DNA of 64,000 bases from Saxidomus purpurata (Eukaryota; Mollusca; Bivalvia; Venerida; Veneridae): NCBI GenBank assembly GCA_022818135.1, contig JAFMSR010000015.1, positions 18,359,132 through 18,423,131 of the forward strand, given 5' to 3'. Both the position numbers and the translations under genes were made by a program. The notes below the pieces were generated by a model, which did not search any database, was not told the DNA's origin, and worked only from the letters and a program-made list of their open reading frames with translations. This document shows positions 61,701 to 63,990 of this stretch, piece by piece (position 1 is the first letter of the stretch; the number at the start of each line of letters is the position of its first letter).

Positions 61701-62854
61701 TCTGTGACCAAAGACCACCTGTCGACAAGGACCACTTTGGCTTCTTAATTTATTGGTCTTTGTTCACAGGTCGGACTTTTCACATAAATATAAAAAGAAA
61801 CAGCCATTTTTTCTATATTAGATAATCTAAAAACAAGATTACCCCATTTCATTGGAGGGTTGTATAAGTTGGTTAATTCCATTCACAATCCAGCTAAACA
61901 ACCGTGCGTACAGAGATTTGGCAAGAGCGTCCCGACATGCCCCTGCCTGCTCTACCGTTCTCTCCTTCTTTATCTGCTCACCTGACAACAAAACATGCGT
62001 AATCATGCAACAATAATCATGCAGAGTTAACATCACAACAAACACATGCATGTATGCCATGCCTCCACTGGTAAATATGAAACCCAAAATAGATTTTGCA
62101 CTTTAAGGGTTCGATGAAAAGTGTTCAGTGTTTTAAACAAGTTTCAAAAGTTTTGCATTCATCAATACATTCAGTACGGCATTAATTCATAGAGCATCAA
62201 ATGACATGCAAATGAGCACTGACATAGTTACTCACTTTCAATAAAAAACAAAGCATTAGATCTAATTTTACCCCTCAGCATCATCCTTACTACCCCTCCT
62301 ACCTCACTTCCCCACCCCATTCTACTAGTTCATTCCCCCATCCAATTCTATTTCCCACCCCTATTCCTGGTTTATCCCAATAGCTAGATTTATGCCTTCA
62401 TTGTGAATACATACAATTAATATACTACCAATGTTTAACGTCTATCTCCAGCCCCTTTTCCCCTTATTTCCATGACTTGTTCTTGTAATCAAACTGAATG
62501 ACACAAAGCAGTTATTTCAAATTAGGCCATTTTATGCAATTTTTACCCCACCCTAATTGCCATTTAATCAAATGGAAGGGGGCCATAACTCAGAGAGCAA
62601 TTATGTACACTGAAATAATGGATATATTTTAACAGTAGTCAAGGACTGGAAATCAAAATATTATAAGCAGATATGAATAATTGACGAATTTTTATTATTC
62701 AAAGCAAAAAGAAAAAAACACACTATAAACTCGTTTCTATAATGAACCAAAGAAGCAGTACAAATCTGCACAATATACTCACCTCTTGTGACAGTGTAGT
62801 CTGCAACCAGAGCTGATCTCAACTCTTCTGCCGATACTTCAAGCATCTCCGACA
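1521..62854 (-). CDS. MYO16-like: Unconventional myosin, class XVI-like, 3' part of gene (22 coding exons)
   Basis: An actin-based motor ATPase subunit with a long tail. Twenty-two exons join in one frame with consistent phases to give about 1,273 residues and a stop. Residues 1-437 are the C-terminal half of the motor: DIFGFENF switch II, ANEQ helix, PHFVRCIKPN, converter and GKTKLFLK. Residues 438-455 form one IQ-like motif. Residues 456-526 are acidic and end in YDDAF. The tail has PPPPRRNPETRLS, YEEI, polyproline, LKKT (WH2-like) and three PxWKR motifs. Class XVI is favoured over class III by the FQSRITRTGSL loop-2 start, RKITTAQAVVRGFLGRQ after the converter and the PPPPRRNPxTxLS tail motif, which resemble what I recall of MYO16 and NYAP proteins. 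The P-loop, switch I and any ankyrin repeats lie outside the window. Class assignment is from memory, not a search. Confidence 0.88.
2085..2197. mobile_element. Foldback / MITE-like element
   Basis: GGTTCAGATGGAAGTATCC at the left is the imperfect reverse complement of the right arm ending TCCATCTGAACC. The arms are about 50 bases and include TAACTGTTT...GCGGGAAC pairing. A loop of about 15 bases (GAGACTCGCTCTGCC) separates them. No coding capacity. Confidence 0.7.
2357..2475. repeat. Imperfect inverted repeat
   Basis: The left arm GGAAGTATATTTTACTTTTG with GATATACCGG is roughly 75 percent complementary to the right arm ending GAAGTCTATTTCC. It looks like an old foldback element. Confidence 0.45.
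2763..2795 (-). CDS. MYO16-like: Myosin exon 21 (33-bp microexon)
   Basis: Acceptor CTATCCATGCAG and donor GTAACT bound 11 codons, ATQEAENKKRR, in phase 0-0. It continues the charged helix between the second and third WKR motifs. Being symmetric, it could be skipped without a frameshift. Confidence 0.75.
2974..3150 (+). mobile_element. tRNA-derived SINE, family A (complete copy)
   Basis: Perfect Pol III A box TGGTGTAGAGG (2983-2993, fits TRGYNNARNNG) and B box GGTTCGAGCCC (3027-3037, fits GGTTCGANNCC), 34 bases apart as in a tRNA. The body has the palindromic core ACCAGTACTGGT, then TCCAGGAAGC and ACTCGAGAGTGACTCGATA. Minus-strand copies lie at 22951-23112, 44439-44582 and 45455-45628. Confidence 0.85.
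3785..3868. repeat. 42-bp tandem duplication
   Basis: The unit (TCCAGATTTTGACCATATGG and flanks) occurs twice with a few differences. Intronic, no coding role seen. Confidence 0.7.
4226..4918 (+). mobile_element. Pearl-like element, GCTCACCT family, without core repeats
   Basis: The left end AACAAGAGGACCAAGATGGC leads to terminal repeat GCTCACCT (4254-4261). The right end has the complement AGGTGAGC (4907-4914) followed by TAAAAAA. The left end matches that of 41403-42050. The roughly 650-bp interior lacks obvious tandem units but is rich in GGCCTGA/AGGACCTGGCC words. Confidence 0.6.
5034..5156 (-). CDS. MYO16-like: Myosin exon 20: second WKR motif
   Basis: Acceptor CTTACAATAG and donor GTAACA bound 41 codons in phase 0-0. 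The peptide is highly charged: AKKQREKEEQEKWKH, then VPAWKRKLMMEK, then a K/E-rich helix ending EEIEK. The PxWKR motif matches those of exons 19 and 22. Confidence 0.88.
5157..6288 (-). other. Intron with hairpin
   Basis: Holds the inverted repeat at 5225-5276 and a short run of AATCTCCCTC repeats around 5896-5940. Nothing else recognised. Confidence 0.5.
5225..5276. repeat. Near-perfect hairpin
   Basis: TAAAAATGATAATCCACAG (5225-5243) pairs with CTGTGGATTACCATTTTTA (5258-5276) with one mismatch and a 14-base loop. Possibly the core of a MITE; its outer ends were not resolved. Confidence 0.65.
6289..6392 (-). CDS. MYO16-like: Myosin exon 19: first WKR motif
   Basis: Acceptor TCTGATTTCAG and donor GTATGA bound 104 bases entering at phase 1 and leaving at phase 0. 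Peptide DLNDVPGYTPITKSTPVWKR, then DMIEKKNQEKIEEYI. The PVWKRDMIEKK motif is the first of three. Confidence 0.85.
6393..8355 (-). other. Intron with SINE copy
   Basis: Contains the family B SINE at 6660-6840. A possible 40-bp microexon near 7155-7194 was considered and rejected on phase. The remainder is unassigned AT-rich sequence. Confidence 0.5.
6660..6840 (-). mobile_element. tRNA-derived SINE, family B
   Basis: Read on the minus strand it has a tRNA-like head (CTGTGGTTGAGTGGTTAAGG, then a degenerate B box GGTTCGCATCCC) and the body CATGACACTTTTTCTGAGAA, AGTTGGCAGTTTCTTAC and ACTAGTACTGGTCC. Other copies, all minus: 28220-28410, 38655-38875, 56400-56560. Confidence 0.75.
8356..8394 (-). 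CDS. MYO16-like: Myosin exon 18 (39-bp microexon)
   Basis: Acceptor TTTATTTTCAG and donor GTATGA bound 39 bases, phase 1-1, reading GDDSNTDITMDNI, an acidic linker. It fits exactly between the exons at 18497 and 6392. Symmetric, so skippable in frame. Confidence 0.7.
8615..8680. repeat. 22-bp minisatellite
   Basis: Three units of GGGGAGTGTACATGGTGAGGAT with small changes. Confidence 0.7.
9120..9350. repeat. Degenerate array of ATGTACCTAA words
   Basis: CTCTGAATATGTACCTAAC-like words recur about a dozen times with irregular spacing. A decayed minisatellite of roughly 18-20 bases. Confidence 0.55.
11340..11880. repeat. Degenerate tandem units with GTGACCTTGACC
   Basis: CTGTGACCTTGACC recurs near 11350, 11504 and 11641, each followed by a short stretch and another TGACC word. 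The spacing of about 137-154 bases resembles pearl core units, but no element ends were found. Confidence 0.5.
11951..12034. repeat. Dispersed repeat, copy 1 of 2
   Basis: About 85 bases (AGGCATTCAGT ... TTTTGTGATTATCTGCCCAC ... AAATTCCCTCCCTTTG) are also found at 33435-33524. Family unknown. Confidence 0.6.
14434..15387 (+). mobile_element. Pearl-like element, ATACGCCCGAAG family
   Basis: AACAAGAG at 14434, then perfect 12-bp terminal inverted repeats ATACGCCCGAAG (14461-14472) and CTTCGGGCGTAT (15371-15382). About three tandem units of 155-158 bases start near 14834, 14989 and 15145, with a fragment at 15303. Each carries TATGACCTTTGACC and TATGACCTTGACCTTGAA. A CGGACAGA tract (15318-15350) precedes the right end. 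Non-coding and probably non-autonomous; the layout resembles bivalve pearl elements. Confidence 0.85.
16111..16170 (+). mobile_element. tRNA-like SINE remnant
   Basis: The B-box-like GGTCCGAATCC (16152-16162, one mismatch) lies downstream of CAGTAGCGAAGTGTGAAAC, which resembles a decayed A-box region. Body not recognised. Confidence 0.35.
17167..17940 (+). mobile_element. Pearl-like element, ATACCCCC family, 4 core units
   Basis: The left end AACTAGAG is followed by hairpin ATCAC-TAAAT-GTGAT (17177-17191) and AATACCCCCGAAA. Four units of 146-147 bases start near 17284, 17431, 17577 and 17723 (GCAATAACTCTGTAATGAGT, then TTTTCAAGTTATGCTCCGGA). A CCGA tract (17868-17895) leads to a right-end hairpin closing with GGGGTAT (17931-17937). 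Same family as 30979-32330. Confidence 0.87.
18497..18688 (-). CDS. MYO16-like: Myosin exon 17: acidic proline-rich segment
   Basis: Acceptor TTTTTATCAG and donor GTTAGT bound 192 bases in phase 1-1. Peptide: LKTTSEEPVPEPLPEAQIEA, PPPPQPAVASQLSPEDPKQT, then FEKKVEMITKGDRRFKK, a basic helix. PPPPQP is a possible SH3 or profilin site. Confidence 0.88.
18689..19035 (-). other. Short intron
   Basis: About 350 bases, AT-rich, with no recognisable feature. Confidence 0.6.
19036..19158 (-). CDS. MYO16-like: Myosin exon 16: 123-bp cassette with WH2-like motif
   Basis: Acceptor TTTTTGTAAACAG and donor GTATAAG bound 41 codons, phase 1-1, open only in the required frame. Peptide: ESLSHETEGERTGVGAVRGV, QELSAVKLRQTSALTKLLEK, D. 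QELSAVKLRQT has the helix-plus-LKxT look of a WH2 motif. Joined to the preceding exon it makes LKKTES, close to the thymosin-beta/WH2 LKKTET signature. The neighbours also join in frame without it, so it may be alternatively spliced. Confidence 0.72.
19377..19601. mobile_element. MITE-like repeat with GATCATGATC palindrome
   Basis: The ends AAACCCTTTCCCTCCTTAA and TTAAGGAAAGAGGTT are imperfect inverted repeats. The centre has TGCAGATCATGATCAGACTG facing GCTGATCATGATCTGCACTG. Relatives lie at 43018-43236 and 54828-55015, with weaker ones near 30820-30960 and 35630-35740. Confidence 0.65.
20483..21460 (+). mobile_element. Pearl-like element, GCTCGACTTTT family
   Basis: AACAAGAG, then a perfect hairpin CTGTC-AGTAG-GACAG (20491-20505), then terminal repeat GCTCGACTTTT (20509-20519) matching AAAAGTCGAGC (21445-21455). 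Five units of about 148-173 bases share GACAGAGTTAT near 20611, 20759, 20916, 21076 and 21249. A GCCGAC tract (21373-21415) precedes the right end. Non-coding. Confidence 0.85.
22951..23112 (-). mobile_element. tRNA-derived SINE, family A
   Basis: Reverse-complement copy of the 2974-3150 SINE: GTGGTGATGTAAAGGTCTAG head, B box GGTTCGAGACCC, core CCAGTACTGGC and the GAAGCTTATCTAGTCACTCT region. Confidence 0.8.
23782..24988 (-). CDS. MYO16-like: Myosin exon 15: large proline/His/Gln-rich tail exon
   Basis: This 1,207-bp exon (402 codons, phase 0 to 1) runs from acceptor CTGTTTTTCAG to donor GTATGT. It starts AGTYEEIHVQE, where YEEI is a classic Src-family SH2 docking sequence if phosphorylated. 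Three 26-residue repeats follow (24704-24937). Then come a Ser/Asn/Gln-rich stretch, many polyproline runs (PPPPPPEMLVDLPPPSPPP type) suited to profilin, EVH1 or SH3 binding, several SPP/SPR sites, and finally DQAALIQQIGKVQLKKT, a WH2-like actin-binding motif. Apparently disordered elsewhere. Overlapping open frames on both strands are compositional shadows. Confidence 0.93.
24704..24937 (-). repeat. Three coding 78-bp tandem repeats (26 residues)
   Basis: The units begin HGYHQQPQNYGNQSPVH, HGYHHQQQSYGSQSPVH and AGYHPHQQINGNQSPRH. Each ends HGSP plus three residues. The consensus is GYHxxxQxxGxQSPxHxxHGSP. Confidence 0.9.
24989..25769 (-). other. Intron, no feature
   Basis: About 780 bases of AT-rich sequence without recognised repeats. 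Confidence 0.6.
25770..25853 (-). CDS. MYO16-like: Myosin exon 14: PPPPRRNPETRLS segment
   Basis: Acceptor TTCTGTTTCAG and donor GTAAGT bound 28 codons, phase 0-0: RHYEHKKQAPPPPRRNPETR, LSTSSNSS. The PPPPRRNPxTxLS sequence resembles a conserved block I recall from MYO16 and NYAP tails and is one basis for the class XVI call. It is also a good SH3 ligand (PPPPRR). Confidence 0.88.
26585..26840. repeat. About 20-bp minisatellite
   Basis: About a dozen units of GTAAGAGACTGAAATCCAAT with indels and substitutions. Confidence 0.85.
27128..27267 (+). repeat. Left LTR with tRNA-like Pol III boxes
   Basis: Contains A-box-like TGGTAGAGTGT (27191-27201, one mismatch) and B-box-like AGTTCAAATCC (27226-27236). 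The spacing is tRNA-like. Confidence 0.75.
27392..27531 (+). repeat. Right LTR with tRNA-like Pol III boxes
   Basis: Same length as the left LTR with scattered substitutions. A-box-like TGGTAGAGTGT (27455-27465) and B-box-like AGTTCGAATCC (27490-27500), one mismatch from consensus. Confidence 0.75.
27988..28142 (-). CDS. MYO16-like: Myosin exon 13: start of the tail domain
   Basis: Acceptor TATATTTAACAG and donor GTAAAT bound 155 bases, phase 1 to 0. Peptide: GANTGETDDMNGHLQRQLPQ, TPTHGMHFESSRPPPTPKEM, YSQGMYASIEEQ. RPPPTPK is a likely SH3 ligand, and YASIEE and MYSQGM are tyrosine sites in acidic or flexible context. Its 5' splice phase accepts either exon 12 (53599) or the candidate alternative exon at 46595. 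Confidence 0.88.
28220..28410 (-). mobile_element. tRNA-derived SINE, family B
   Basis: Minus-strand copy. Head CTACGTGGTCATGTGGTTAG, B box GGTTCCAGCCC, then ACCATGTCTCTTTATTTGAG and the core TAGTACTGGTTCTTACCAGG. Confidence 0.82.
29240..29340 (+). mobile_element. tRNA-like SINE remnant
   Basis: GCACAGTGGTCGAATTAACA resembles an A-box region and AGTTTGAATCCCGG a B box, about 45 bases apart. Confidence 0.45.
30655..30740 (-). mobile_element. tRNA-like SINE remnant
   Basis: On the minus strand, CTGTGCTGTAGTGGTTTAAT followed by GGTTTGAAACCCAGAGG resembles a decayed tRNA head. Body not resolved. Confidence 0.35.
30979..32330 (+). mobile_element. Pearl-like element, ATACCCCC family, at least 7 core units
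   Basis: Same ends as 17167-17940: CTAGAG, hairpin ATCAC...GTGAT and ATACCCCC at the left; right-end hairpin with TTTTGGGGGTAT near 32316-32327. Core units of 144-146 bases start near 31191, 31335, 31481, 31626, 31772, 31918 and 32064. The units at 31481 and 31772 share variants (ACTCAAGATAGAG, GAGTGTGCTTGATCATTG). Those at 31626 and 31918 share others (TTAGTCAAGATGGAG, CAATGTGCTTGACCATTG). A long CCGA tract (32204-32280) precedes the right end. Confidence 0.9.
33435..33524. repeat. Dispersed repeat, copy 2 of 2
   Basis: Matches 11951-12034 over about 85 bases, same orientation. Confidence 0.6.
36178..37272 (+). mobile_element. Pearl-like element, ATGCCCCC family
   Basis: AACAAGAG, hairpin TCAC-AA-GTGA (36194-36203), terminal repeat AATGCCCCCAAAG (36206-36218) against CTTCGGGGGCATA (37257-37269). 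Five units of 170-178 bases carry GTGACCTTGACCTTTGAG or a close variant near 36338, 36509, 36682, 36860 and 37030. An ACGG/ACAG tract (37176-37238) precedes the right end. Non-coding; the short frames inside are repeat shadows. Confidence 0.88.
38655..38875 (-). mobile_element. tRNA-derived SINE, family B
   Basis: Minus-strand copy with B box GGTTCGAGCCC, CCACCATGTCTCTTTATGTG and the AGGCAGTTTCTTGAAACAGA body. The core is diverged. Confidence 0.75.
41090..41402. repeat. Degraded units of the adjacent pearl-like family
   Basis: AATCTTGGTAGAGGTCCACTAG and TAAATATCTAAGCTCTAAGC-type words match the core units of 41403-42050 but lie outside its ends. Probably an older copy broken by the insertion. 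Confidence 0.5.
41403..42050 (+). mobile_element. Pearl-like element, GCTCACCT family
   Basis: AACAAGAG, hairpin AGGGC-CAAGATA-GCCCT (41409-41425), terminal repeat GCTCACCT (41431-41438) against AGGTGAGC (42039-42046). A perfect right-end hairpin CTGGCAC-TTT-GTGCCAG lies at 42023-42039. About two units share CATGCCAAATATCTAAGCTC (near 41605 and 41766). Confidence 0.8.
42060..42400. repeat. Degraded units related to the pearl-like element
   Basis: Repeats CATGCCAAATATCTAAGCTC and AGATTTTTAAAGTTT of the neighbouring element, without a recognisable right end. Confidence 0.5.
43018..43236. mobile_element. MITE-like repeat (GATCATGATC family)
   Basis: Shares AAAATGGACTTGTCCATCTT, TTTAAAGGGATG and GTGCAGATCATGATCACTCT with 19377-19601. 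Ends are poorly preserved. Confidence 0.55.
43250..43672. repeat. 423-bp duplicated block, copy 1
   Basis: Runs from CTGTCTGCTAACCTG through a poly-T tract to GGCGTTTAAAGGATATA. Nearly identical to 44006-44428. No inverted ends or open frame of interest; family unknown. Confidence 0.85.
44006..44428. repeat. 423-bp duplicated block, copy 2
   Basis: Second copy in the same orientation, 333 bases from the first. It has a few indels in the poly-T region and around GTACGCGAACG. Confidence 0.85.
44439..44582 (-). mobile_element. tRNA-derived SINE, family A, head truncated
   Basis: B box GGTTCGAGCCCC, core ACCAGTACTGGT inverted, and the AATAAGCTACAAGCTTTCTT tail region. The A-box part is missing at the right end. 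Confidence 0.75.
45455..45628 (-). mobile_element. tRNA-derived SINE, family A
   Basis: Minus-strand copy: GGGGAGCAGTGGTGAAGATG head, B-box-like GGTTCAAGCCCC, core CCAGTACTGATTTTTCCAGG. Near full length. Confidence 0.8.
46595..46676 (-). CDS. MYO16-like: Candidate alternative first coding exon (headless tail isoform)
   Basis: On the minus strand an ATG at 46676, in fair Kozak context (G at -3, G at +4), opens MEKPKFHEYESMHIYDDAFT, EDNCKQE and ends at donor GTATAT in phase 1. That is the phase needed by exon 13, giving KQE-G-ANTGETDD. IYDDAF mirrors LYDDAF near the end of exon 12, which also stops in phase 1. Using the upstream AG at ATGGAG as an acceptor would break the frame from exon 12, so a first exon is the simpler reading. 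Not known whether it is transcribed. Confidence 0.5.
47366..47580 (+). mobile_element. tRNA-derived SINE, family C, with 14-bp hairpin
   Basis: Perfect A box TGGCACAATGG (47377-47387) and B box GGTTCGATCCC (47419-47429). Downstream is a perfect hairpin TCGAGACTCATTCC / GGAATGAGTCTCGA (47495-47508, 47514-47527; loop ATCAG). The tail has GAATAAACAAATTAGTATAA. Body unlike families A and B. Confidence 0.82.
48488..48612. mobile_element. MITE-like element, 125 bp
   Basis: The ends GTATAGTAACGTG and CACATTACTATAC are inverted repeats with one mismatch. The interior carries GGATCTCACAAGTGCG and a GATCC-rich stretch. Flanks TTATTG and TTATTA may be a target duplication. Confidence 0.7.
49074..49399. 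repeat. 163-bp tandem duplication
   Basis: Two nearly identical copies in tandem (GAAGGTGAATGCAGTGGTCG to ATTGACCGAGGACGAAGT), period 163. The second copy runs into the foldback at 49321-49454. Confidence 0.88.
49321..49454. mobile_element. Foldback element
   Basis: The left arm ATAGACTAATTTTGAGGTCA and onward is the imperfect reverse complement of the right arm ending TGACCGAAACATTAGTCTA. The centre GACCGAGGACGAAGTCCGAG is itself nearly palindromic. Arms are about 65 bases. Confidence 0.8.
51117..51267. mobile_element. MITE-like element, 151 bp
   Basis: Perfect 15-bp terminal inverted repeats TATTATAACAGTCGG (51117-51131) and CCGACTGTTATAATA (51253-51267). The interior has TTCCGGATCACATGAGAGGC and is non-coding. 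Confidence 0.85.
53599..53768 (-). CDS. MYO16-like: Myosin exon 12: acidic post-IQ segment with YDDAF
   Basis: Acceptor TGCATTTCAG and donor GTAAGA bound 170 bases, phase 2 to 1. Peptide: AEQAAKSLSSLDEIIDGYDV, ASSWVRDTAGVETVAIDNTD, DDDLYDDAFSVDPRTS. A strongly acidic linker between lever arm and tail. The acceptor is only about 13 bases from a 44-bp minisatellite. Confidence 0.9.
53783..54130. repeat. 44-bp minisatellite, about 8 units
   Basis: Unit AGTCATGTGACCACTTGCAG, CCAATCAGTTATCAGTCTAG, TACC. Starts fall at 53785, 53829, 53873, 53917, 53961 and 54005; one shortened unit and a diverged last unit follow. Most units keep TCATGTGAC and CCAATCAG. It ends next to the acceptor of exon 12. Confidence 0.92.
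54165..54380 (+). mobile_element. Remnant of the ATGCCCCC pearl-like family
   Basis: One core unit (ATTCCATTATCTTTAAACTC, GACAAAGTTACAG) and the right end GTGCGATTTTAATATCCTTT, GGGGCCATAA match 36178-37272. The left end is lost. Confidence 0.65.
54437..54533 (-). CDS. MYO16-like: Myosin exon 11: IQ motif
   Basis: Acceptor CTTCTTTTCCAG and donor GTATGT bound 97 bases, phase 1 to 2. Peptide VVRGFLGRQKSRRLSAARDE, DRRNREMVIKRE. With the preceding residues (AQAVVRGFLGRQKSRR) it forms a single IQ-like calmodulin/light-chain site with A in place of I. Confidence 0.87.
54534..55970 (-). other. Intron with MITE-like repeat
   Basis: Contains two stretches of the GATCATGATC family (54680-54800 partial, 54828-55015). 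Nothing else recognised; the open frames at 55053 and 55629 look like chance. Confidence 0.5.
54828..55015. mobile_element. MITE-like repeat (GATCATGATC family)
   Basis: Shares ATTACCCTCCTAAAGTCTTA, AAATGGACTATCCCATCTTC, TTTAAAGGGGTGTTCTGTGA and GGCTGATCATGATCTTCACT with 19377-19601. Confidence 0.65.
55971..56067 (-). CDS. MYO16-like: Myosin exon 10: end of converter, start of lever arm
   Basis: Acceptor TTGATCTTTCAG and donor GTAACG bound 97 bases, phase 0 to 1. FGKTKLFLKSEHVDKLENLT, SDLERKITTAQA. GKTKxFLK is the conserved myosin motor C-terminal motif. Confidence 0.93.
56068..56642 (-). other. Intron with SINE copy
   Basis: Contains a family B SINE at 56400-56560 and a CCACCC-rich stretch near 56240-56275. 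Confidence 0.6.
56400..56560 (-). mobile_element. tRNA-derived SINE, family B
   Basis: Minus-strand copy: CCTCTGTGGTCAAGTGGTTA head, GGTCCAAACCC (degenerate B box), CATGACTATTTATGTGAGAA and AGTTGGCAGATTTTTGCATA. The core end is truncated. Confidence 0.75.
56643..56745 (-). CDS. MYO16-like: Myosin exon 9: converter
   Basis: Acceptor AATTATTTCAG and donor GTATAT bound 103 bases, phase 2 to 0. RFKVLVKCCLPSFCPMADIQ, KCEQVVQYYGLEHAQ. Corresponds to the converter region; the cysteine-rich CCLPSFCP is unusual. Confidence 0.9.
56746..57382 (-). other. Intron, no feature
   Basis: About 640 bases of AT-rich sequence, nothing recognised. Confidence 0.6.
57383..57588 (-). CDS. MYO16-like: Myosin exon 8: actin-binding and SH1/relay region
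   Basis: Acceptor TATAATTTCAG and donor GTGCGA bound 206 bases, phase 0 to 2. NSLSDLISKLQACSPHFVRC, IKPNTTKSAFTFVPEYVLAQ, LRYTGITEIVKIRKFGYALR, LPFHEFLTR. PHFVRCIKPN and the QLRYTGI...R..GY helix are universal myosin motifs. Confidence 0.95.
57589..57912 (-). other. Short intron
   Basis: About 320 bases, AT-rich, no feature. Confidence 0.6.
57913..58142 (-). CDS. MYO16-like: Myosin exon 7: basic loop 2
   Basis: Acceptor TTTTGTTACAG and donor GTGAGG bound 230 bases, phase 1 to 0. SNKLQVKELFQSRITRTGSL, then about 45 Lys/Arg/Ser-rich residues (QQRSRRTTMKKSSSP, FKKFKGNNKEAKRPPKN). FQSRITRTGSL resembles the class XVI/III loop-2 start. The long basic loop should strengthen electrostatic actin binding. 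Confidence 0.93.
58143..58500 (-). other. Short intron
   Basis: About 360 bases, no feature. Confidence 0.6.
58501..58653 (-). CDS. MYO16-like: Myosin exon 6: motor lower 50-kDa segment
   Basis: Acceptor GTTTATTTCAG and donor GTAAGT bound 153 bases, phase 1 to 1. GKKHPDYYKMPRDGGLSFTV, VHYAGCVQYDVTGVLEKNRD, TLPNSILYTMK. F.V.HYAG.V.Y...G.LEKN.D is the standard myosin strand and helix set. Confidence 0.95.
58654..59213 (-). other. Intron, no feature
   Basis: About 560 bases, no recognised repeat. Confidence 0.6.
59214..59307 (-). CDS. MYO16-like: Myosin exon 5: motor segment LLAILDEE
   Basis: Acceptor TTATATTACAG and donor GTAAAC bound 94 bases, phase 0 to 1. KHTGLLAILDEESNFPKATD, KSLATKLHQNT. 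G.L.ILDEE..FPKATD is a near-invariant motor signature. Confidence 0.95.
59308..60009 (-). other. Intron with 33-bp minisatellite
   Basis: The only notable feature is the array at 59651-59850. Its minus-strand open frame (SLSSSSHTLKQ repeats) is not considered coding. Confidence 0.6.
59651..59850. repeat. 33-bp minisatellite, about 6 units
   Basis: Unit GTGTGACTGCTTGAGGAAAG, TGACTGCTTAAAA. Starts fall near 59657, 59692, 59725, 59758, 59791 and 59824. Confidence 0.9.
60010..60159 (-). CDS. MYO16-like: Myosin exon 4: ANEQ relay helix segment
   Basis: Acceptor GGTCTTTCCAG and donor GTCAGT bound 50 codons, phase 0-0. ICINVANEQIQLFTNENIFQ, NEQQDCLLEGVPLVDLDYNN, NQAILNVFFE. CIN.ANE..Q..F...IF..EQ is canonical. 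Confidence 0.95.
60160..60401 (-). other. Short intron
   Basis: About 240 bases with poly-A/T runs, no feature. Confidence 0.6.
60402..60471 (-). CDS. MYO16-like: Myosin exon 3: switch II
   Basis: Acceptor CATTTCAG and donor GTACGT bound 70 bases, phase 2 to 0. DYLQLGLLDIFGFENFSHNS, FEQ. DIFGFE (from 60446 downward) is the switch II nucleotide-sensing loop with D, G and E intact, so nothing here suggests a dead motor. Confidence 0.95.
60472..61842 (-). other. Intron, no feature
   Basis: About 1.4 kb of AT-rich sequence. Short CTACTTTTTGTTTACC repeats near 60600-60660, otherwise nothing recognised. Confidence 0.55.
61843..61981 (-). CDS. MYO16-like: Myosin exon 2: motor helix ACRDALAKSLYARLF
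   Basis: Acceptor TTTTGTTGTCAG and donor GTAATC bound 139 bases, phase 1 to 2. GEQIKKERTVEQAGACRDAL, AKSLYARLFSWIVNGINQLI, QPSNEMG. Matches the RDALAK.LY.RLF.W.V..IN signature upstream of switch II. Confidence 0.95.
61982..62782 (-). other. Intron, no feature
   Basis: About 800 bases, including a CCCCACCC/TTCCCCCA pyrimidine-rich stretch near 62270-62350. Confidence 0.55.
62783..62854 (-). CDS. MYO16-like: Myosin exon 1 of the window (motor helix before RDALAK)
   Basis: Acceptor TTGTTTTGTAG and donor GTGAGT bound 72 bases, phase 1-1. SEMLEVSAEELRSALVADYT, VTR. Corresponds to the LL.V....L..AL..R segment of myosin heads. The exon before it lies at or beyond the right edge. Confidence 0.92.
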
Positions 62855-63042
62855 CTACAAAACAAGAACAAAATCCGATGAGCCCCTGACCCAACACAAC
62901 CTTTGACCTGCTTTGTTTGTTCACTGGTTTATAGTTCTCATACTGCCCATCCTCTAAACAAACAATGCTTTTCTACTAGATGGGTGTTCAATAGAAAATT
63001 TGTGTCGCCCTCTTATGCTTTGTCTGGATAGCAAATGATTAT

Positions 63043-63287
63043 TGACAAAATCTAAGTACAAAAAGGGGCAAACCTGTCAAATATGATCTTGACCAACAAC
63101 CCTTTTGACATAAGCAATACAATTTGAAAGTTTGATGAAGAAACCTTAAGAAATGGCAAAGTTATAGCAAACATTAAGTTTTCGTGACAAAATCTAAGTA
63201 CAAAAAGGGGCATAACTCTGTCAAATATGACCTTGACCTACTAAATTTGGCAGCATCACAACCCTTTTGACATAAGCAATACAATTT
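63043..63287 (+). repeat. About 1.7 units of a 142-bp pearl-type core repeat
   Basis: TGACAAAATCTAAGTACAAA starts at 63043 and 63185. Units share GGGGCATAACTCTGTCAAAT, GACCTTGACC and CCTTTTGACATAAGCAATAC. They resemble cores of the 20483-21460 family; no ends are present. Confidence 0.7.
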
Positions 63288-63750
63288 CTGTTTGAGGAGC
63301 ATAAAGTGCAGAACATGATCAGATTGCATGTACTGAGTAAGCACTGTTTTTGGCGAGAGTTTTATTCAGGTGGTCACCATTGGTTGCGCCAAATCTAAAC
63401 ACTGTCATTATAAATCACTGCAGTTGTGAGAATGTGAAACTTAAAGTAAGTGTTGGTGATGGTAAAGCAACAAGGGAGAAAACCACACCCCTGTAAATAT
63501 CAAACTTGATAACTGTAGTTCCCTCCCTTTACTACTTTAGTTCCTATAAACTTTAAATTTTTGATAGAATGAACACATTCTATCGACCCAATTTCGCTCC
63601 TTTTTTATTGAAAATCAAAAAAAAAATTATGGATACAACTATCTCCGAATATAAGGAACAAATTTAAACGGTGAGTTTGTTATATTAAACAGAGTTTACT
63701 ATTACATGTTTTTTTCCGAAATCTCAAGAAAAGTTGCTAAGTTAGTAAAA

Positions 63751-63906
63751 CATGATGCATGCCCCTTCAGAGTAAGACATGATGCATGCCCCTTCAGAGT
63801 AAGACATGATGCATGCCGCTTCAGAGTAAGACATGATGCATGCCCCTTCAGAGTCAGACATGATGCATGCCCCATCAGAGTAAGACATGATGCATGCCCC
63901 TTCAGA
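63751..63906. repeat. 27-bp minisatellite, about 6 units
   Basis: Unit CATGATGCATGCCCCTTCAG, AGTAAGA. It creates a plus-strand open frame of HDACPFRVR repeats, judged a shadow since 27 is a multiple of 3. Confidence 0.92.
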
Positions 63907-63990
63907 CTATCTGATAATTAAGAGAAGATAAAACAAAGATGCCTGGGTGCCCTTGGCTTTCTGTGGCTTTCCATAGAACACATACCTTAC

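Larger units (their letters stand above)
62855..63990 (-). other. Intron with tandem repeats
   Basis: Holds a 142-bp duplication (63043-63287) and a 27-bp minisatellite (63751-63906). Otherwise unassigned. Confidence 0.55.

Noticed and set aside
57383..62854. Assignment to class III myosin or to the myosin-headed chitin synthase of molluscs
   Set aside because: The tail has no chitin synthase sequence and no class III features that I recognise. The converter-to-IQ sequence and the PPPPRRNPETRLS block fit class XVI better, though a phylogeny is needed to settle it.
63706..63921. Plus-strand frame with HDACPFRVR repeats
   Set aside because: Shadow of a 27-bp minisatellite.
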